Shown in pieces: positions 1-11,660 of a DNA stretch of 64,000 nucleotides (positions are counted from its first letter, which is position 1; the number at the start of each line of letters is the position of its first letter). The position numbers were made by a program, and so were the translations under genes. This DNA comes from Marthasterias glacialis. Taxonomy: Eukaryota > Echinodermata > Asteroidea > Forcipulatida > Asteriidae. The stretch covers positions 2,984,501 through 3,048,500 of the forward strand of contig OU452232.1 in NCBI GenBank assembly GCA_911728455.2, read 5' to 3'. The notes below the pieces were generated by a model. It made no database searches, had not been told where the DNA came from, and saw nothing but the letters and a program-made list of their open reading frames with translations.

Positions 1-840
1 TTCCAAACTTTGGGCATTCAATTTCATTTGTAGACATCGAATCGTGCACTTTCACGAATTCAATTTAGTAACAGTGTCATTCAATTTCACGGTGCACAAG
101 CGTCATTCAGTTTCGCTCTGGGTGACTGGGAAGCGGATTCGTACCCAAATTTTACTTTCATTTTCGTCATTTGGCACTCAAATTCGCAATGTAAGCTTTT
201 AAAAGTATATGTAGCCTGAATATTGGAGACAATATAGAGTTTATGTATAACTATGATAGCCCTACTGTCCCAGAAACTTCTTGATCGCTGGCGACATTTT
301 TCCTAGAGCTTTATTATCCCCAACCTTTTCATTTAACTTTATAGATAATTTTTTTGTTAAATGCTTTCCTGGGGATAATATCGTGTTGTTATTTTTTCTT
401 TTCAAGTAGAAAATTGCGGATTACACAAAACCAAGTTTTCTTTCTTTTCATAATTAATCTTCAAGCAGAAAAAACAATTACAAGATTACCGCTGAAAAGA
501 TGGAGTATTTGTTCTTTGTTTTAACCAGTATTCACCAGAAAAGAAGATTTTGATCATTTGTTTTTCTCGTTTTAATGATTCAAGCAGAAATATATACGCA
601 AATTATTCAAACCTAAAACATTCCAAATGTATAAATTATACTTTGATGAAAAACACTGCACAGATGTTCCTGGTTTTCTAAATTGAATAGCAACTTTTTT
701 GTTTAACAAGAAGTTGCAATCGCATGCTAATGGAGTTAAATTGAATGATTATTTTGACTGATTGAATATTGATCTGGATCGTCAATCAATTTCGCGCTAA
801 ATTGAATGAGCCTAACGTTAATTGGAGCGCCAATTTTGTA
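1..840. repeat. AT-rich block with inverted AATTGAAT motifs at both ends
   Basis: The first 150 bases repeat ATTCAATTT several times. Positions 690-830 repeat its reverse complement, AAATTGAAT, several times. The middle is AT-rich with no recognisable gene. The arrangement resembles the subterminal repeats of a non-autonomous DNA transposon, but no clean terminal inverted repeat or target duplication was found and the left end may lie outside the window. Positions 841-1245 hold nothing I can name. Confidence 0.35.
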
Positions 841-1245
841 CGCAGGGTCCAGGGGCCGGGAGTGTCATGTCATGCATTGTTTAGTGGCCTACTTCTACAG
901 GCCCAGCCTATAGAATAGAGAGTTATGATCATGATCGTGCAGTAAGGTTAGGTCAGAATAGTTTGTTATGGCATCCTTGTCATGGGTTTCTCTGCATGCA
1001 TTAAGCCTATTCCTAGCTTCCGAAGAGTGTTATTCCCAGCGTGCCAATGTGTTTTATTCTGTAACGTTATTGGTATGAAGGACACTGACAATATGATAAG
1101 TTCAAATGTTCAAACAGGGCTTGCTACAGTAGTCATGGCCTTGTAACTGCACACACATGTAGTGCACAACAGCATGTTGGTTGTTTTTAAAATCTCTGTG
1201 TATATTTTATCAATTGAACATTAATTTACATTGTTTTATTGTTAG

Positions 1246-1323
1246 GACATTCCAGATAACGAGGTTGAAGCCGCCCTGCAAACCAGGACTAAGAAAAAAG
1301 TGCCTTCAATGAGGGGCTCTTAA
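1246..1323 (+). CDS. Candidate terminal coding exon of an unidentified gene
   Basis: A pyrimidine-rich stretch ending in TTGTTAG precedes an open 26-codon segment that starts DIPDNEVEAALQ, carries a basic KKK stretch and ends in SMRGS and TAA, followed at once by TGA. The base composition is less AT-rich than its surroundings. It looks like the last exon of a plus-strand gene whose other exons lie to the left of the window. No upstream exon is visible, and a chance acceptor plus a short open frame cannot be excluded. I do not recognise the family. Confidence 0.3.
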   Translation, partial: DIPDNEVEAALQTRTKKKVPSMRGS

Positions 1324-1332
1324 TGAATCGCT

Positions 1333-1737
1333 GTGCAAACAATTTGTACAAAAAGGTGCAAACATTTTGTACAAAAATGTGCAGCACTGAAAACTAGTAG
1401 TGAGTCAAAGAAATTTTTAATAAATGCTTTGACTGACAAAGGATCCTTGTCATTTAAAGCCCTAAGAAAAATTAACAAAATAATTTACAAAAATAGAGCC
1501 AAAAAACATACAGCTATGGCATTTACGACAAAAATATTTAGCATATTTTTACAGGAATTGAATTTTATTCCTAAGGGGGCAAGGCCACTTTGTCCAGCTT
1601 TCTATTTCCCTTGGTTTCTCTTCAGGAAAATAGAACGTTCCAGGCCTATGATTTCTAAGGAATTTTTTTCCCGACTTCAGGATTTTCAGTCACCCAAGCC
1701 TCAAACCTTTCTTGATCATCTTAGAGCAGCTGTCTAG
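1333..1737 (+). CDS. Unidentified 134-codon open frame
   Basis: This ATG-initiated frame of 134 codons starts ten bases after the candidate exon stop. The product is basic and rich in Lys, Phe and Ser, with a Lys/Asn/Ile-rich central part (KALRKINKIIYKNR) and a C-terminal aromatic stretch. No domain, signal peptide or membrane segment is recognised. If the exon at 1246-1323 is real, this would be its 3' untranslated region. It could also be a remnant of a mobile-element ORF. Reality as a gene is doubtful. Confidence 0.2.
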   Translation: MQTICTKRCKHFVQKCAALKTSSESKKFLINALTDKGSLSFKALRKINKIIYKNRAKKHTAMAFTTKIFSIFLQELNFIPKGARPLCPAFYFPWFLFRKIERSRPMISKEFFSRLQDFQSPKPQTFLDHLRAAV

Positions 1738-1739
1738 AT

Positions 1740-2430
1740 TGTAAACAATACTGATTCAGTTGTGTATTTCTAAATTTTCTGGTTATGCACACAGTCCTTA
1801 AAACCCTTAATTGTGACACCCAGGAAGTTCTACAAGGGAAATTGGGTGTGCAACACATTTGTCAGGATTTGGTACTTTTATTAAACTTCAAATAATGACC
1901 TTTCGTCACTGGGTTCATCCATGGAGCTATTAATAGAGTTCCTTGGTTCATCTTAGTCCATTTCAGTTCGGATTCGGTGTCCAGTATGAGGTAGCCCCTT
2001 TAAAGTATACATTTTTTCCAAATAAAACGGATCAACAGGTTACTAAAACTAGCATGGTATAAATGCATTGATTTGACTGACATCACTAGCTGAAGATCAG
2101 TTCAATTGTGAAAATCACCATTTTCTCATAATGGAATGATGGCCATTTGACATGAGTCAAATATTTCTAAATAGAAATAACATCACTTCAATGCGGACCA
2201 TGCATGTTAGTTTAATTTGTTTTGGTTACTTTAAAAAAAAAACAGTACTAAAAAGTTAATTGTTGTGTGTACTGAAAGTACACCAAAAACCATACAATTT
2301 GAAACATACTTATACATTTTTAATATTAGGCACATCTTAAAATTGTTTTCAAATTGTGATGTCACCTTCACAATAAGAATAATGCTAAAAATTGGAGTTT
2401 TATTTTCAACATAAACAAATTAATGAAATA
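1740..2430. other. Gene-free AT-rich stretch
   Basis: I see no open frame, repeat or RNA signal in this stretch beyond short A and T runs. Confidence 0.5.
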
Positions 2431-2439
2431 GGTAGGCCC

Positions 2440-3120
2440 GCCCACATGAAAACTGTGGTGCTTATGCTCGATGTTTGTGGATTTTCAAGATTTAAACGTA
2501 AAGTGTTTTAAACTTGTTTAGGTGTTTAATTATTAACTTTGTTAAAAATTTGTTAAATGCTAAGTATGTTTAGATTCGGAATACCTTAAACATTTACAAA
2601 CATGTTGAAGTGTTTAATATTTAAATAGGCTACTGTGTGTAAAAAAAATAAAACATCCATGTGTTCTAAAAAAAAAAATTAAAAACAACAACATGTATGT
2701 GATTTTGCAAACAAACACTAATAAGGTTATAAACATGTCAGTGTTTTTAAAGTGATCCAGCTTCTAAAATATCAGTGTTTATTTAAATACATTTAAACAC
2801 TTGTTAAACACTTGTTAAATGCTATTTAGATTTGGCACACATTAAAAATGTATGAACGTGTTGAAGTCTTTAACATTTAAATACTGTGTGTATAAGAATA
2901 AAACATCAATGTTTTCTAAAAATAAACACGTGTTGCACTGTTCAGCCCTTAAACGTGTTTGTGTTTACAGATAAACATTGATGTGTTCAGAATATGTGTT
3001 CAAGCTCTAAACCCAGTTAACTGATAACCGCAGCACAGTGTTTTTAAAGTGTTACGTGTACATTTTTGCATTTATTTAAGTGTTAAGATCCTAAACACTT
3101 GGTTTTACAGTGTAGGTGTT
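2440..3120. repeat. Two diverged copies of a ~240-bp AT-rich repeat
   Basis: A run containing TTGTTAAATGCTA, then ACATGTTGAAGTGTTTAA, then TACTGTGTGTA and AATAAAACATC occurs near 2540-2680 and again, diverged, near 2800-2930. The whole block is full of GTGTTTA and TAAACAC words in both orientations and ends with TTTTACAGTGTAGGTGTT near 3115. It has the look of an old non-autonomous element. No protein is encoded. Confidence 0.45.
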
Positions 3121-3125
3121 TGGGA

Positions 3126-3655
3126 TATTTTTGCTGAAATCAAAATTCATGTTAAACTGGCAAAGTTATTTCGTAAAAGTGCATTTTCATGGCTTTGGTA
3201 GTAAACTAAAAACTAAAACCTCAAGAATACTATCCAGATCAAGAATATTTTTTGTTAATATACCTATTGCCAATTAGGGATCAAAAGAGTGATCTCTAGA
3301 TAGTACAGCAGAAAGATCAGGGTAAAATTGGTAACAATATAGATCTTTTGAAACCCTATTTAGATGATGCAGCGTGATAGGTTATGACGTCATGATGACA
3401 CGACTTCATACTTTATGAACTGTTTGTACAAGCCCTGTGTTACAGGTAGATTTATGTGGTAAGTTGGCGCAATTGTACTGTATACATTTGCACACGACTA
3501 CATAGAAATAGTTATGTGTTACTAAAAGTTTGAGAAAGGTTGTCCGCCTTACTCCAAATGCAGTGGCAATATCTTTTAAAGTATTTACAATCATTCAAAT
3601 CTATGTCATACTTGTCATGTGTAACTATCATTCTAAGACCTATCAAATTGTGAGA
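3126..3655. other. Gene-free stretch
   Basis: No supported feature. The short frames on both strands have no recognisable product. Confidence 0.4.
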
Positions 3656-3659
3656 CTTT

Positions 3660-5470
3660 TATTTCAAAATAAACTTCAACATCTGGTTTTGACAGCAGTT
3701 GACCTCCGCCACACACACAGAAATGTCATACATTTAGGGTATTATACGATAGTGAAAAAAGTATTGCCATAGCTGTTTGCATGATTTACCCCCTATAGAT
3801 TTTTTTGTTTTAAATAACTCTCATAGATCAAAATGCAGTTTCCGATAGCATCAACGTGACAACTTGTATACTTCGCAATAATGTTTTATACATGTATGCA
3901 AACATCAATTATACTGCAAAATTAGGTGACAATCGAACAATAGGTTTTTAAGTTATTGTTATTTATACTTCAACTTCCGGTTTTGACCGGAAGTTTACCT
4001 CAGGCAAGGTCACACAAACAAACAAAATGTAAAGTTGTTCTTGTACTAAGGTGAAAAATTTAAAATTTCAAAACCAGTTATCATGATGTCACACTTCATC
4101 CTAAAAGTTCAAGTTATAGTCTAACTACATGCAAAGTTGATACTACTATGCAATTGGCAGTGGACAAATTTTGTAAAAAGAAAAAGTAAGAAAAACTAGA
4201 AATTTAGAGTTTGTGGACAAACTCACGGTGTTCGGCTTGAACGTAAAAAAAGTGATTGCGTAATTGAAAATTTTAAGGTCAATATTGAGTGCAAGTTTTT
4301 TGTCTCTTGTGCTATTTATTTGTACTATTTGTTGATCTTTATGCATGAAGGTTTGTCATATGAAACTTCAACTTCTGGTTTTGACAAGAACTAAAGGTCA
4401 AATGGGGTCACACTTTGTACATGATATCTAGAATAACCCGAATGCTTTTTATTGATGTAATGATTATTAATGTACCACGTTTCATTAATAAGATACATAT
4501 TTTTGTATGTACAAACTTATACTTCCTGTTTCAACCGGAAGTGAAGGTTAAATGGGGTCATACATTGTCAAAATTTGTAGAATCGCAGAAAGGCCTTAAA
4601 ATCAGGTAATTATATTAATGTACAAATTTACGTTATTCAGATTTGAATTTTTATATAAAAAAACTACTACTTCCAATTTCGACCAGAAGTAAAGGTCAAA
4701 TGGGGTCACACTCTCTGTAAGATATTTTCAATACTTCAACACCTTTCATATGGTGTAAAGATCATGTATGTAGCATGTATTATTCTTAAGATATGATTAT
4801 TTTAGTATAAAACTTCAATTTAATGTAATGACGTCATCAATGACGTCATCATTCCAAAAAGTTTGCTTTGTTATGTACACACTGTGGTCTAGGTATATAC
4901 TAAGTTTCAAGTCTGTACATGCTTTATTTTTTGAGATTGCAAAATAATATTGTTTTCGACCTTGTGTATCATTTTCGTTATGACGTAGCTATGACGTCAT
5001 AGATCACATTTCTAGAATGCTCGTGGGCTAAAGAAAATATTATGCATCGAAAGTTTGTTCATATCTTCATTCACTTAGGCTCTAGAGCCCGAAATAACAT
5101 GATTTTAACTTTAACTTCCGGTTTTGACCAGAAGTAAAGGTCAAATGGGGTTACGGTGTGCATACGATTTGTCCAACATTACAAGACCTTTCATACCCAC
5201 CAAAGATTTTGAATGTAGTATTTTCTGTTCTTGAGATATAAATTTTTTAATTATTTAACGTTTATTTAATCTAATGACGTCATCATTCCAAAAAAGTTGC
5301 GGTTTCATCTACTCACTAAGATCTTTGTACATGGTAAGTTTCAAGATCATGCAAGCTTTACTTTTTGAGAAAATTGCCAAACAAGGTTCGGGGGGAGAAT
5401 GCGCTGGAAAAAAAACTTAACAATAACAGCAGTTGTTCGGCTGTTGGCCGAACACCTAAAAAAAGTAAAG
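3660..5470. repeat. Degenerate repeats with CTTCCGGTTTTGACCGGAAG hairpin and TGACGTCA motifs
   Basis: A word of the form ACTTCCGG-TTTTGACC-GGAAGT followed by AAAGGTCAAATGGGGTCA recurs at about 3672, 3968, 4367, 4517, 4660 and 5110, each copy diverged. The core is palindromic. Between copies, TGACGTCA palindromes recur near 4830-4850, 4990 and 5275, and AATGACGTCATC with ATTCCAAAAA follows twice. The block ends in a GTTCGGCTGTTGGCCGAAC hairpin near 5437. A related copy lies at 33370-33420. This is a dispersed repeat family and not a gene. Confidence 0.55.
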
Positions 5471-6420
5471 TCCTGCAAAGAGCAACCGACAGTCTTTTGT
5501 GCTTGACTTGTTGTGGATTTTTAAAATCTTTTAAAATCTAATGCTCAAAACCCTCAATGACATCACAAATTCTCAAGCATCTACAAATTAAAGTCTAACT
5601 ACATGTAAAGTTTCAATGTCATATGAATTTAGAAAATATGTGTTTTTTGGCAGACAAACACTTGAAAAAACCAGAACAGAAACAAAAGTTGTTTGGGTTA
5701 TTGCCCTAACACCTAAAAATAAAAATCTTAACCAAAACAATACTTGTTCCGATTGCAATTGGAACAGCTAATTTAATGATGCAAGGATCAGAGTTACGAA
5801 TCACAAATATTCCTTACAACTGTTAGGCCCTACATGCTATACTGAAAGTTACTGTTCAGGATTTTTTTTTAATGTACGAGGTTTAAAGGAATTATAACCC
5901 ACGATTATGTGTTTGTGAAAAAAAAAATTGGAAGCAGAATAAAATTTGCATATTTTTCCAGATTAAGTCATTTTTGTTGAACTTATAATTCCCAATTCTT
6001 AAGTATTAAGAAAACCCAACTATAGGGCTGTCTTAAGCATCCTCTCTGTTGAACTAACCTTTTGAAAAATGTGTTTGAAGGCAACATATGAACATGTTAC
6101 AGAGTTTTATTTTAAATGCATACCCGTACGTAGTTTACCTACATGTAATTGACACCATTGATTATTGAGAATGAAAACAGTTATTATCATCCCCAAAGCA
6201 TTGGCTGCGCATGTGATGACCCCAGTGCAAGAATGGTAGTGTCCGTATACGTGTTAATGTAATGCTTACAAGGGTATGTACTTAAATGGCAAAAAACAGC
6301 AGAACTGTTTCCACATGAAAGCGAACTTAATGACTATGCTAGCCAAGAACTCCATGGACAGAAGATAAGGTACATAGTTGCAATTTTAGATGTGGAAAGA
6401 AAACCACAGATAAATTATTC
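5471..6420. other. Gene-free stretch with a short dispersed repeat
   Basis: No gene is seen. Near 6335-6370, CTAGCCAAGA and CCATGGA followed by AGAAGATAAG match a segment at 31680-31710, so a short interspersed repeat is present. Confidence 0.4.
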
Positions 6421-6610
6421 CAGAGAATTAAAAGCCACACAATCAGGTAGGGACTGAAACCTAATCTACACAGTACCCGGGCAGAATTCAAACTGGGTTC
6501 CTAGAGGTGGAAGGCGGGAAAAAAACCACTACACCAACTGACCGGGATTCAAACCGGGCTCTTAGAGGTGGAAGGCAGGAAAGACACCTGACCACCCTTA
6601 TGTGTACTGT
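6421..6610 (-). repeat. tRNA-derived SINE remnants, two adjacent copies
   Basis: Two near-identical stretches, at about 6480-6530 and 6540-6590, read GGGATTCAAACCGGGCTC followed by TAGAGGTGGAAGGC. On the minus strand this gives a GGTTTGAATCCC-like RNA polymerase III B box. The second copy is the better match. They are degenerate and have no intact tRNA fold. Confidence 0.45.
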
Positions 6611-6879
6611 GTGTCATTCACAACACATCATATATGGAGGCTCGCTTAGTTTATCTTTCATTCAAAACCACAGTGAATGATATTAAATGGTCAGACAGTA
6701 GAAGGGTGTTAATACTGAGAACAAGTTCCTGCAAATGGCACTAAAAATGGCTTTTTGTCTTTTGAAAAAGAAGTGTTTTTGTAACAAACTGCTGAATGTC
6801 ATGTATGATTTTTGAGGATAATAAAAGAGATTTCAACTTACCCCAGGCTGTTATCTTGTATCTTTCTATCTATGTCCTG

Positions 6880-7151
6880 TAGCTTATAGGCCGTAGGGGC
6901 GACAAGGTGATGGCTCTTGAAACAGAAGATCTCTAAAGCTCTCTGTCTCCAGCTGTTCCAATTAGCTGCTGAAATTCGAGACCAGTCCAGTCTTTGATGT
7001 TGTTGATCCATGTCCTTACAGGTCTACCTCTCTTCCTGGAACCATCTGTGCCTCCATATAACGTATAATGTTGGTCAAATACATGTAGTGATCCTGTTTC
7101 ACAGACAGCTGGATGGTATGATGCTTGCCAAGTGATGTCGTGATCCTTCAC
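6880..7151 (-). pseudogene. Remnant of a LINE reverse-transcriptase C-terminus
   Basis: The minus strand reads a fragment with KRGRPVRTWINNIKDWTG. This resembles the conserved tail motif (RGRP, then W.D/N-I-K) found after the reverse transcriptase in many animal non-LTR retrotransposons. The open part is only 72 codons. No RT catalytic motif, endonuclease or 3' tail remains nearby. It is an old truncated copy, distinct from the nearly intact LINE at 37-40 kb. Confidence 0.6.
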
Positions 7152-8484
7152 TGTGGTCCAAAAATGAAAATGTATCGTTATGCTACTGATGGTTACTCAT
7201 CATTACATGATTACACTGATTATAACAGTCTGAAATCTGGTTTTTAGGATGACTTTCGTAGCATGGATAATCGACTTAAAAATAATACTAGTTTGTCAAA
7301 AAGAAAATCATTCAGAAAACCATATTTCCTATACTGTAAGCAGGTTTTCATAGAATTTCCTAAATGGTGGGAAAAAGTGTCCAATGTCAATTTATTATCC
7401 ACCCACACAACTTTGTCTTTCATGCACTTGTGTGGTAATCAAAATATTGTTTCAAATTGCCCAACCAAAGAATGCTCCCTAAAAACTGTTGCTTGCCAAT
7501 CAAAGTGCATGGTTTGCAAAAATAAAATCACCATCAAATTTACACAAAACTGGCTAAGTAAACGACAAAATGCAGCGAGAAATCAGGTTTCCAAATTATA
7601 GCGGGAGGGTAAAGAGACTTACAATAATTTGATTTCAATATAAACCCTCATATTTCCCTAAAGTATGATCCTCTTATTTGTTGCCAAAGTAAGACAGGTA
7701 GGACAACATGAGAATTTGTATGCATTACTGCTATAAATGACAGGGTACCTGACAAAGATGGAAGTACCAGCTAAATGTCAATGTGCTTAAATTGTAATTT
7801 CAAAAGCCTATAAAAGTTTCAAATAGCCTAAAACTACATTATATAGTCTCACAAAAGGTGCGGAAGTTTGTATTTTGTAAATAACGGCGCGATTTTTTTT
7901 CAAAAACGGAGAAATCCAAGGATCCGTGGAAGAGTTGCGTGCCTGTGTGTTTCAAGGTCACCTCCCAGCAGGTATGTCAAAATCCGATAGCCACACGTAG
8001 GGCCAACGACGGTCGCGAGAAGGCCTTTGTCAAATAACATGTGTCTTTCGCCAGGGACAATAAAGAAAAAAAGTACAATATATAAAAATGTCTCTAAATT
8101 AAAGTTTGAATGGCCATTTAGGAAGGTATTTTTAATTTCCGCCATCGTGGTTTCAATTTGAGAATATTGGGATTGTGTAAGCTTGGCATTAGCGCCAACC
8201 GCATACCGCCTGTAGAATTTTGGGTTTATTTTTTCGTTTCACAAATTAATAACAGCAACAACTGTTCTAAATACTAACTCCCCACATGCATGCCCTTGAA
8301 AAACATGAAGCTCCAAGTGGGAAGTGTCGCCTTAAAAATCCACGTGAGTCTGTTACTTACAATTAGGCTACACGTTGGCACTTAGCAAACGGCATCCTTG
8401 GTTTGCGGGACAGCTCCCACTCACAAAGTTCAACATTTTTTGATTTCCCCTGAATCTCTTTGTAACTAAAAAACATCAACTTAC
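7152..8484. other. Gene-free stretch, possible intron of the 8.5-kb exon
   Basis: Open frames of 112 codons (7263-7601, plus) and 81 codons (7900-8145, minus) have no recognisable product. If the exon at 8485-8602 belongs to a minus-strand gene, this interval is its first intron or contains its next exon. I could not identify one. Confidence 0.35.
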
Positions 8485-8602
8485 CTCCACGGGGGTTTAT
8501 GGTTGTTTTCCACACAAGTCGGCAATTTTTTTGTTCGTCCATGTCTTGTAAAACCTGGCTATAAATCGTCAAAACGAAAGGGGCTTCCAGTGAGTTCGCC
8601 AT
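8485..8602 (-). CDS. Candidate first coding exon of an unidentified minus-strand gene
   Basis: On the minus strand an ATG at 8602 opens 39 codons beginning MANSLEAPFVLTIYSQVLQ and ending NPRG. It runs into a strong donor, G followed by GTAAGT, at 8485/8484. Upstream (8603-8740) the DNA turns locally GC-rich with several CpG and GCGCGC words, unlike its surroundings and as expected near an animal promoter. The same frame stays open upstream of the ATG, so an earlier start is possible. I do not recognise the protein, and no second exon was found. It is plausible as exon 1 of a real gene but unproven. Confidence 0.4.
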
Positions 8603-8745
8603 TTTGATAATCAGCTGATAGTTCCCAACGTGCCGTTGTACAGTAGCCGGCCTATTCAAATGCCCCGGCACGGCTTGCCGGCGGTTCAAACCGGTTCTGG
8701 CCCAAGCAGAAAGCACACGTTGTTGCGCGCGCATCTGAAATCTTA
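8603..8745 (-). promoter_or_regulatory. Local CpG-rich patch upstream of the candidate exon
   Basis: CCGGCC, CCCCGGCACGG, CCGGCGG and TTGCGCGCGC words cluster here in otherwise AT-rich DNA, immediately upstream of the ATG at 8602 on the minus strand. No TATA box was identified. Confidence 0.3.
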
Positions 8746-9116
8746 TTGGTTGTTTTTTTTTCTTTTTTGTTATGCAAATTTTAACTTATATTAGCACACA
8801 ACGATTTTTTTGTAAGGGCACTTTCAATACGTGGTGAATTAATTAGGTCACGCGTTAGCTTATAAGAATTGAATGGCCCCCGGTAAAAACGAAACAAAGT
8901 ATCATCGCTTATTATATAACTGTCACACAGATCCTTGTCATTTGATTGGAGTACGGAAAATAGCACGTCTGTGTCTACATGGAGTCGTCCATGTTGTTGA
9001 GAAGTTGTTTTAGAATTTTCAGAGTGGTGGGTGGTTGAGAAACCGTATTTATTTGAATTGTGTTTATTGTGAAAAAAAAAATAAAGTGACAAAGATCTAC
9101 AGTCAGTTAAATAAAA

Positions 9117-9278
9117 CAAATATTGAGTGACTTTAATTCGTGAAGTGCGAGGAATATTATCGCCAGGTAAAATTTGGACTGTTCCATTTCACTCGGCTTC
9201 GCCTCGTGAAATGGAACAGTCCAAATTTTACCTGGCGATAATATTCCTCCCATTGCACTCTGAGTCACTCAATATTTG
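9117..9278. repeat. Foldback element with perfect 44-bp arms
   Basis: Positions 9149-9192 and 9206-9249 are exact reverse complements over 44 bases, separated by 13 bases. A second arm pair outside them, 9117-9132 and 9263-9278, is also complementary. The arms contain AATATTATCGCCAGG, and the loop is flanked by TTCAC and GTGAA around CGGCTTCGCC. This is a near-perfect cruciform or MITE-like foldback. No protein is encoded. Confidence 0.85.
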
Positions 9279-10333
9279 TATATTATAGCCGACATTAAAG
9301 CTAGAATATAGCATCATTCCGATATTTATTGAAACTTGTTATCTCATTTCACATTATTAAGTGCTTTTAGTGATGTTTTCCCAAACATTCCCCAAAATAT
9401 GCTAGGAAAAATGATGACAATTATTTAAAATTTTGTTTAAATTATAGAGTGTTTGTGGGGCCATAAGGAAACTGCTGGGATGAGACAGAACTATTCCCAT
9501 TTATATGTGCCTAAGTCAAATGAAAAGTTTTTATACAGTAAACAAAATCATATTTGTGATCAATTCGTCACCAATGTTGCACCCTCTTTTGACTGACGAA
9601 ATGAAATATCAAACAATACAGTAAAGGGTGACTGATAACACAAAATAATAGTCCCACTTGAGCCACATTCCCATGAGATGTTAAGAGTGCAAAATACTTT
9701 CTTACATATGTATGGACCCTTTTGATCTTTTTGATGGTAAACTTTTTGTTCGAAGAGGTATTTGCATGTGCAAAGAAAATTTATGTGCTTTAAGCTAAAA
9801 GAATTAAAAGCCAAAGCTCATTCTTAATATAAGTAAAATGATGGGTCGGTCTCTATCTTGAACCAATATGGAAAGTCATAGAAGTAGTTTTGGTTGAGCA
9901 AGTGAGTAAAACATCTCAAATTGTAGTGATTTTTGGCAATTTCGAAGATATGGTCAAATGGTTTATTTTAAAGAGTCTTTTTATAAAGCTTAACTGTAAT
10001 TAACAGTGAATACATCAAACAAAATGTGTCGTTACTGTAACTGCTTTCTAATCATTCAAAATTCAATATAAATAAAGTTTTGACAACATAAAAATAAATA
10101 GCACCATACAGAACTACTGCAAGCCCCGTTGTTACATCGTCTATTACTTCAAACTCTGTTCCAATAAAGAAATTAACAATTACCAAAATCAACTTATATT
10201 AAATAAACTGCAAAGAACATGTACAAAAAGTTCCCAGTACATATAACTGGAGCACCCAAAATTAAAATTAAAAAGAGAATCATTGAAAAGATTACTTTTA
10301 AGGGCCTCTGTAAGTTTTTATTTCTTTTTCTTC
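9279..10333. other. Gene-free AT-rich stretch
   Basis: No gene, RNA or repeat with support was seen. Confidence 0.4.
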
Positions 10334-10546
10334 AATAAAATAAAATAGAATAAAATAGAACAGAATAAAATAGAATAAAATAAAATAAAATAAAATAAAA
10401 TAAAATAAAATAAAATAAAATAAAATAAAATAAAATGAAATAAAATAAAATGAAATAAAATAAAATGAAATAAAATAAAATAAAATAAAATAAAATAAAA
10501 TAAAATAAAATAAAATAAAATAAAATAAAATAAAATAAAATAAAAT
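10334..10546. repeat. (TAAAA)n microsatellite
   Basis: About 42 units of TAAAA with a few TAGAA and TGAAA variants. The long Phe-Ile-Leu-Phe-Tyr frame on the other strand is a by-product of the 5-bp repeat. Confidence 0.97.
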
Positions 10547-10619
10547 TTAAGGTCGGTAGTTTAAGGAAAATTTCTAGCAAAGTTAACCGATTTCTAGCAA
10601 AGGTTGTGATTTGAACCAA

Positions 10620-11660
10620 AAGTGTTGCAATTTCTAGCAAAGTACAACACAATTTCTAGCATAGTCAGTTAGATTGGAACTACACAAGTTCACTGTTAAC
10701 ACAAACCTCTTCAGGTATCATTTTAGTTTAGAATGTTTGTTCATCAATCGTCCAGCCATCATGTTAGGTTTGATTAAAATTAACATGTTGACTGTAAACT
10801 CAACCTTCTGCAGGTATCATTTTAGTTTGGAATGTTTGTTCATCCAGCCATTGTTTTAGGTAAGAATCAAATAACACAAGTTCACTGTCAACTCAAACCT
10901 CTTCAGGTATCATCCTAGGGAGGAATGTTTGATCATCGTTCGTCCAGCCATCATGTTAGGTGAGAATGAAATTACACAAGTTCACTGTTAACTCAAACCT
11001 CTTCAGGTATTATTTTAGTTGGGAATGTTTGTTCATTGTTTGTCCAAATCTTGTTAGGTTATATTAAAATTACAGGTTGACTGTTAACTCAAACCTCTTC
11101 AGGTACCATTTTGTTTTGGGAATGGTTGTTAATCGTTCGTCCAGCTATCATGTTAGGTTAGAATGAAGTCATACAAGTTTACTGCTAGCTCAAACCTCTT
11201 GAGGTATCATTTTGTTTTGGGGATGTTTGTTCATCGTTGGTCCAGCCATCATGTTAGCTTAGATTGAAATTACACAAAATCAATGTTAACTCAAACCTCT
11301 TCAGGTATCATTTTAGTTAAGATTGAAGTTACACAGGTTAGATTGAAGTTACACAGGTTAGATTGAAGTTACACAGGTTCACCTTTAACTTTAACCTTTT
11401 CAGGTATCATCTTAGCATCTTGTTAGGTTAGATTGAAGTTACACAGGTTCACTTTTAACGCAAACCTCTTCAGGTACCATTTTGTTTGGGAAATCTTTGT
11501 TCATCAGTTGTCCAGCCTTCATGTTAGGTTAGATTGAAATTAAGTAGAATGTTAACTTAAACCTCTTCGGGTATCATTTTAGTTGGGAATGTTTGGTCAT
11601 CGTTCTTCCAGCCATCTCGTTAGGTTGGAACAAATTACACAGGTTGACTTTAAAATTCAA
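10620..11660. repeat. ~100-bp minisatellite, about ten diverged units
   Basis: Units share TTCACTGTTAACTCAAACC, CTCTTCAGGTATCATTTTAG, GAATGTTTGTTCATC, GTCCAGCCATCATGTTAGGT and GAATGAAATTACACA. They start near 10680, 10784, 10871, 10972 and onward. One unit near 11320-11380 contains a nested triplication of AGATTGAAGTTACACAGGTT. The array follows the TAAAA microsatellite directly. It is non-coding. Confidence 0.85.

Noticed and set aside
7263-7601. 112-codon plus-strand gene
   Set aside because: There is no recognised domain, no splice or promoter context, and the composition matches the surrounding AT-rich DNA.
10332-10652. Phe/Ile/Leu/Tyr repeat protein on the minus strand
   Set aside because: It is a direct result of the TAAAA microsatellite.
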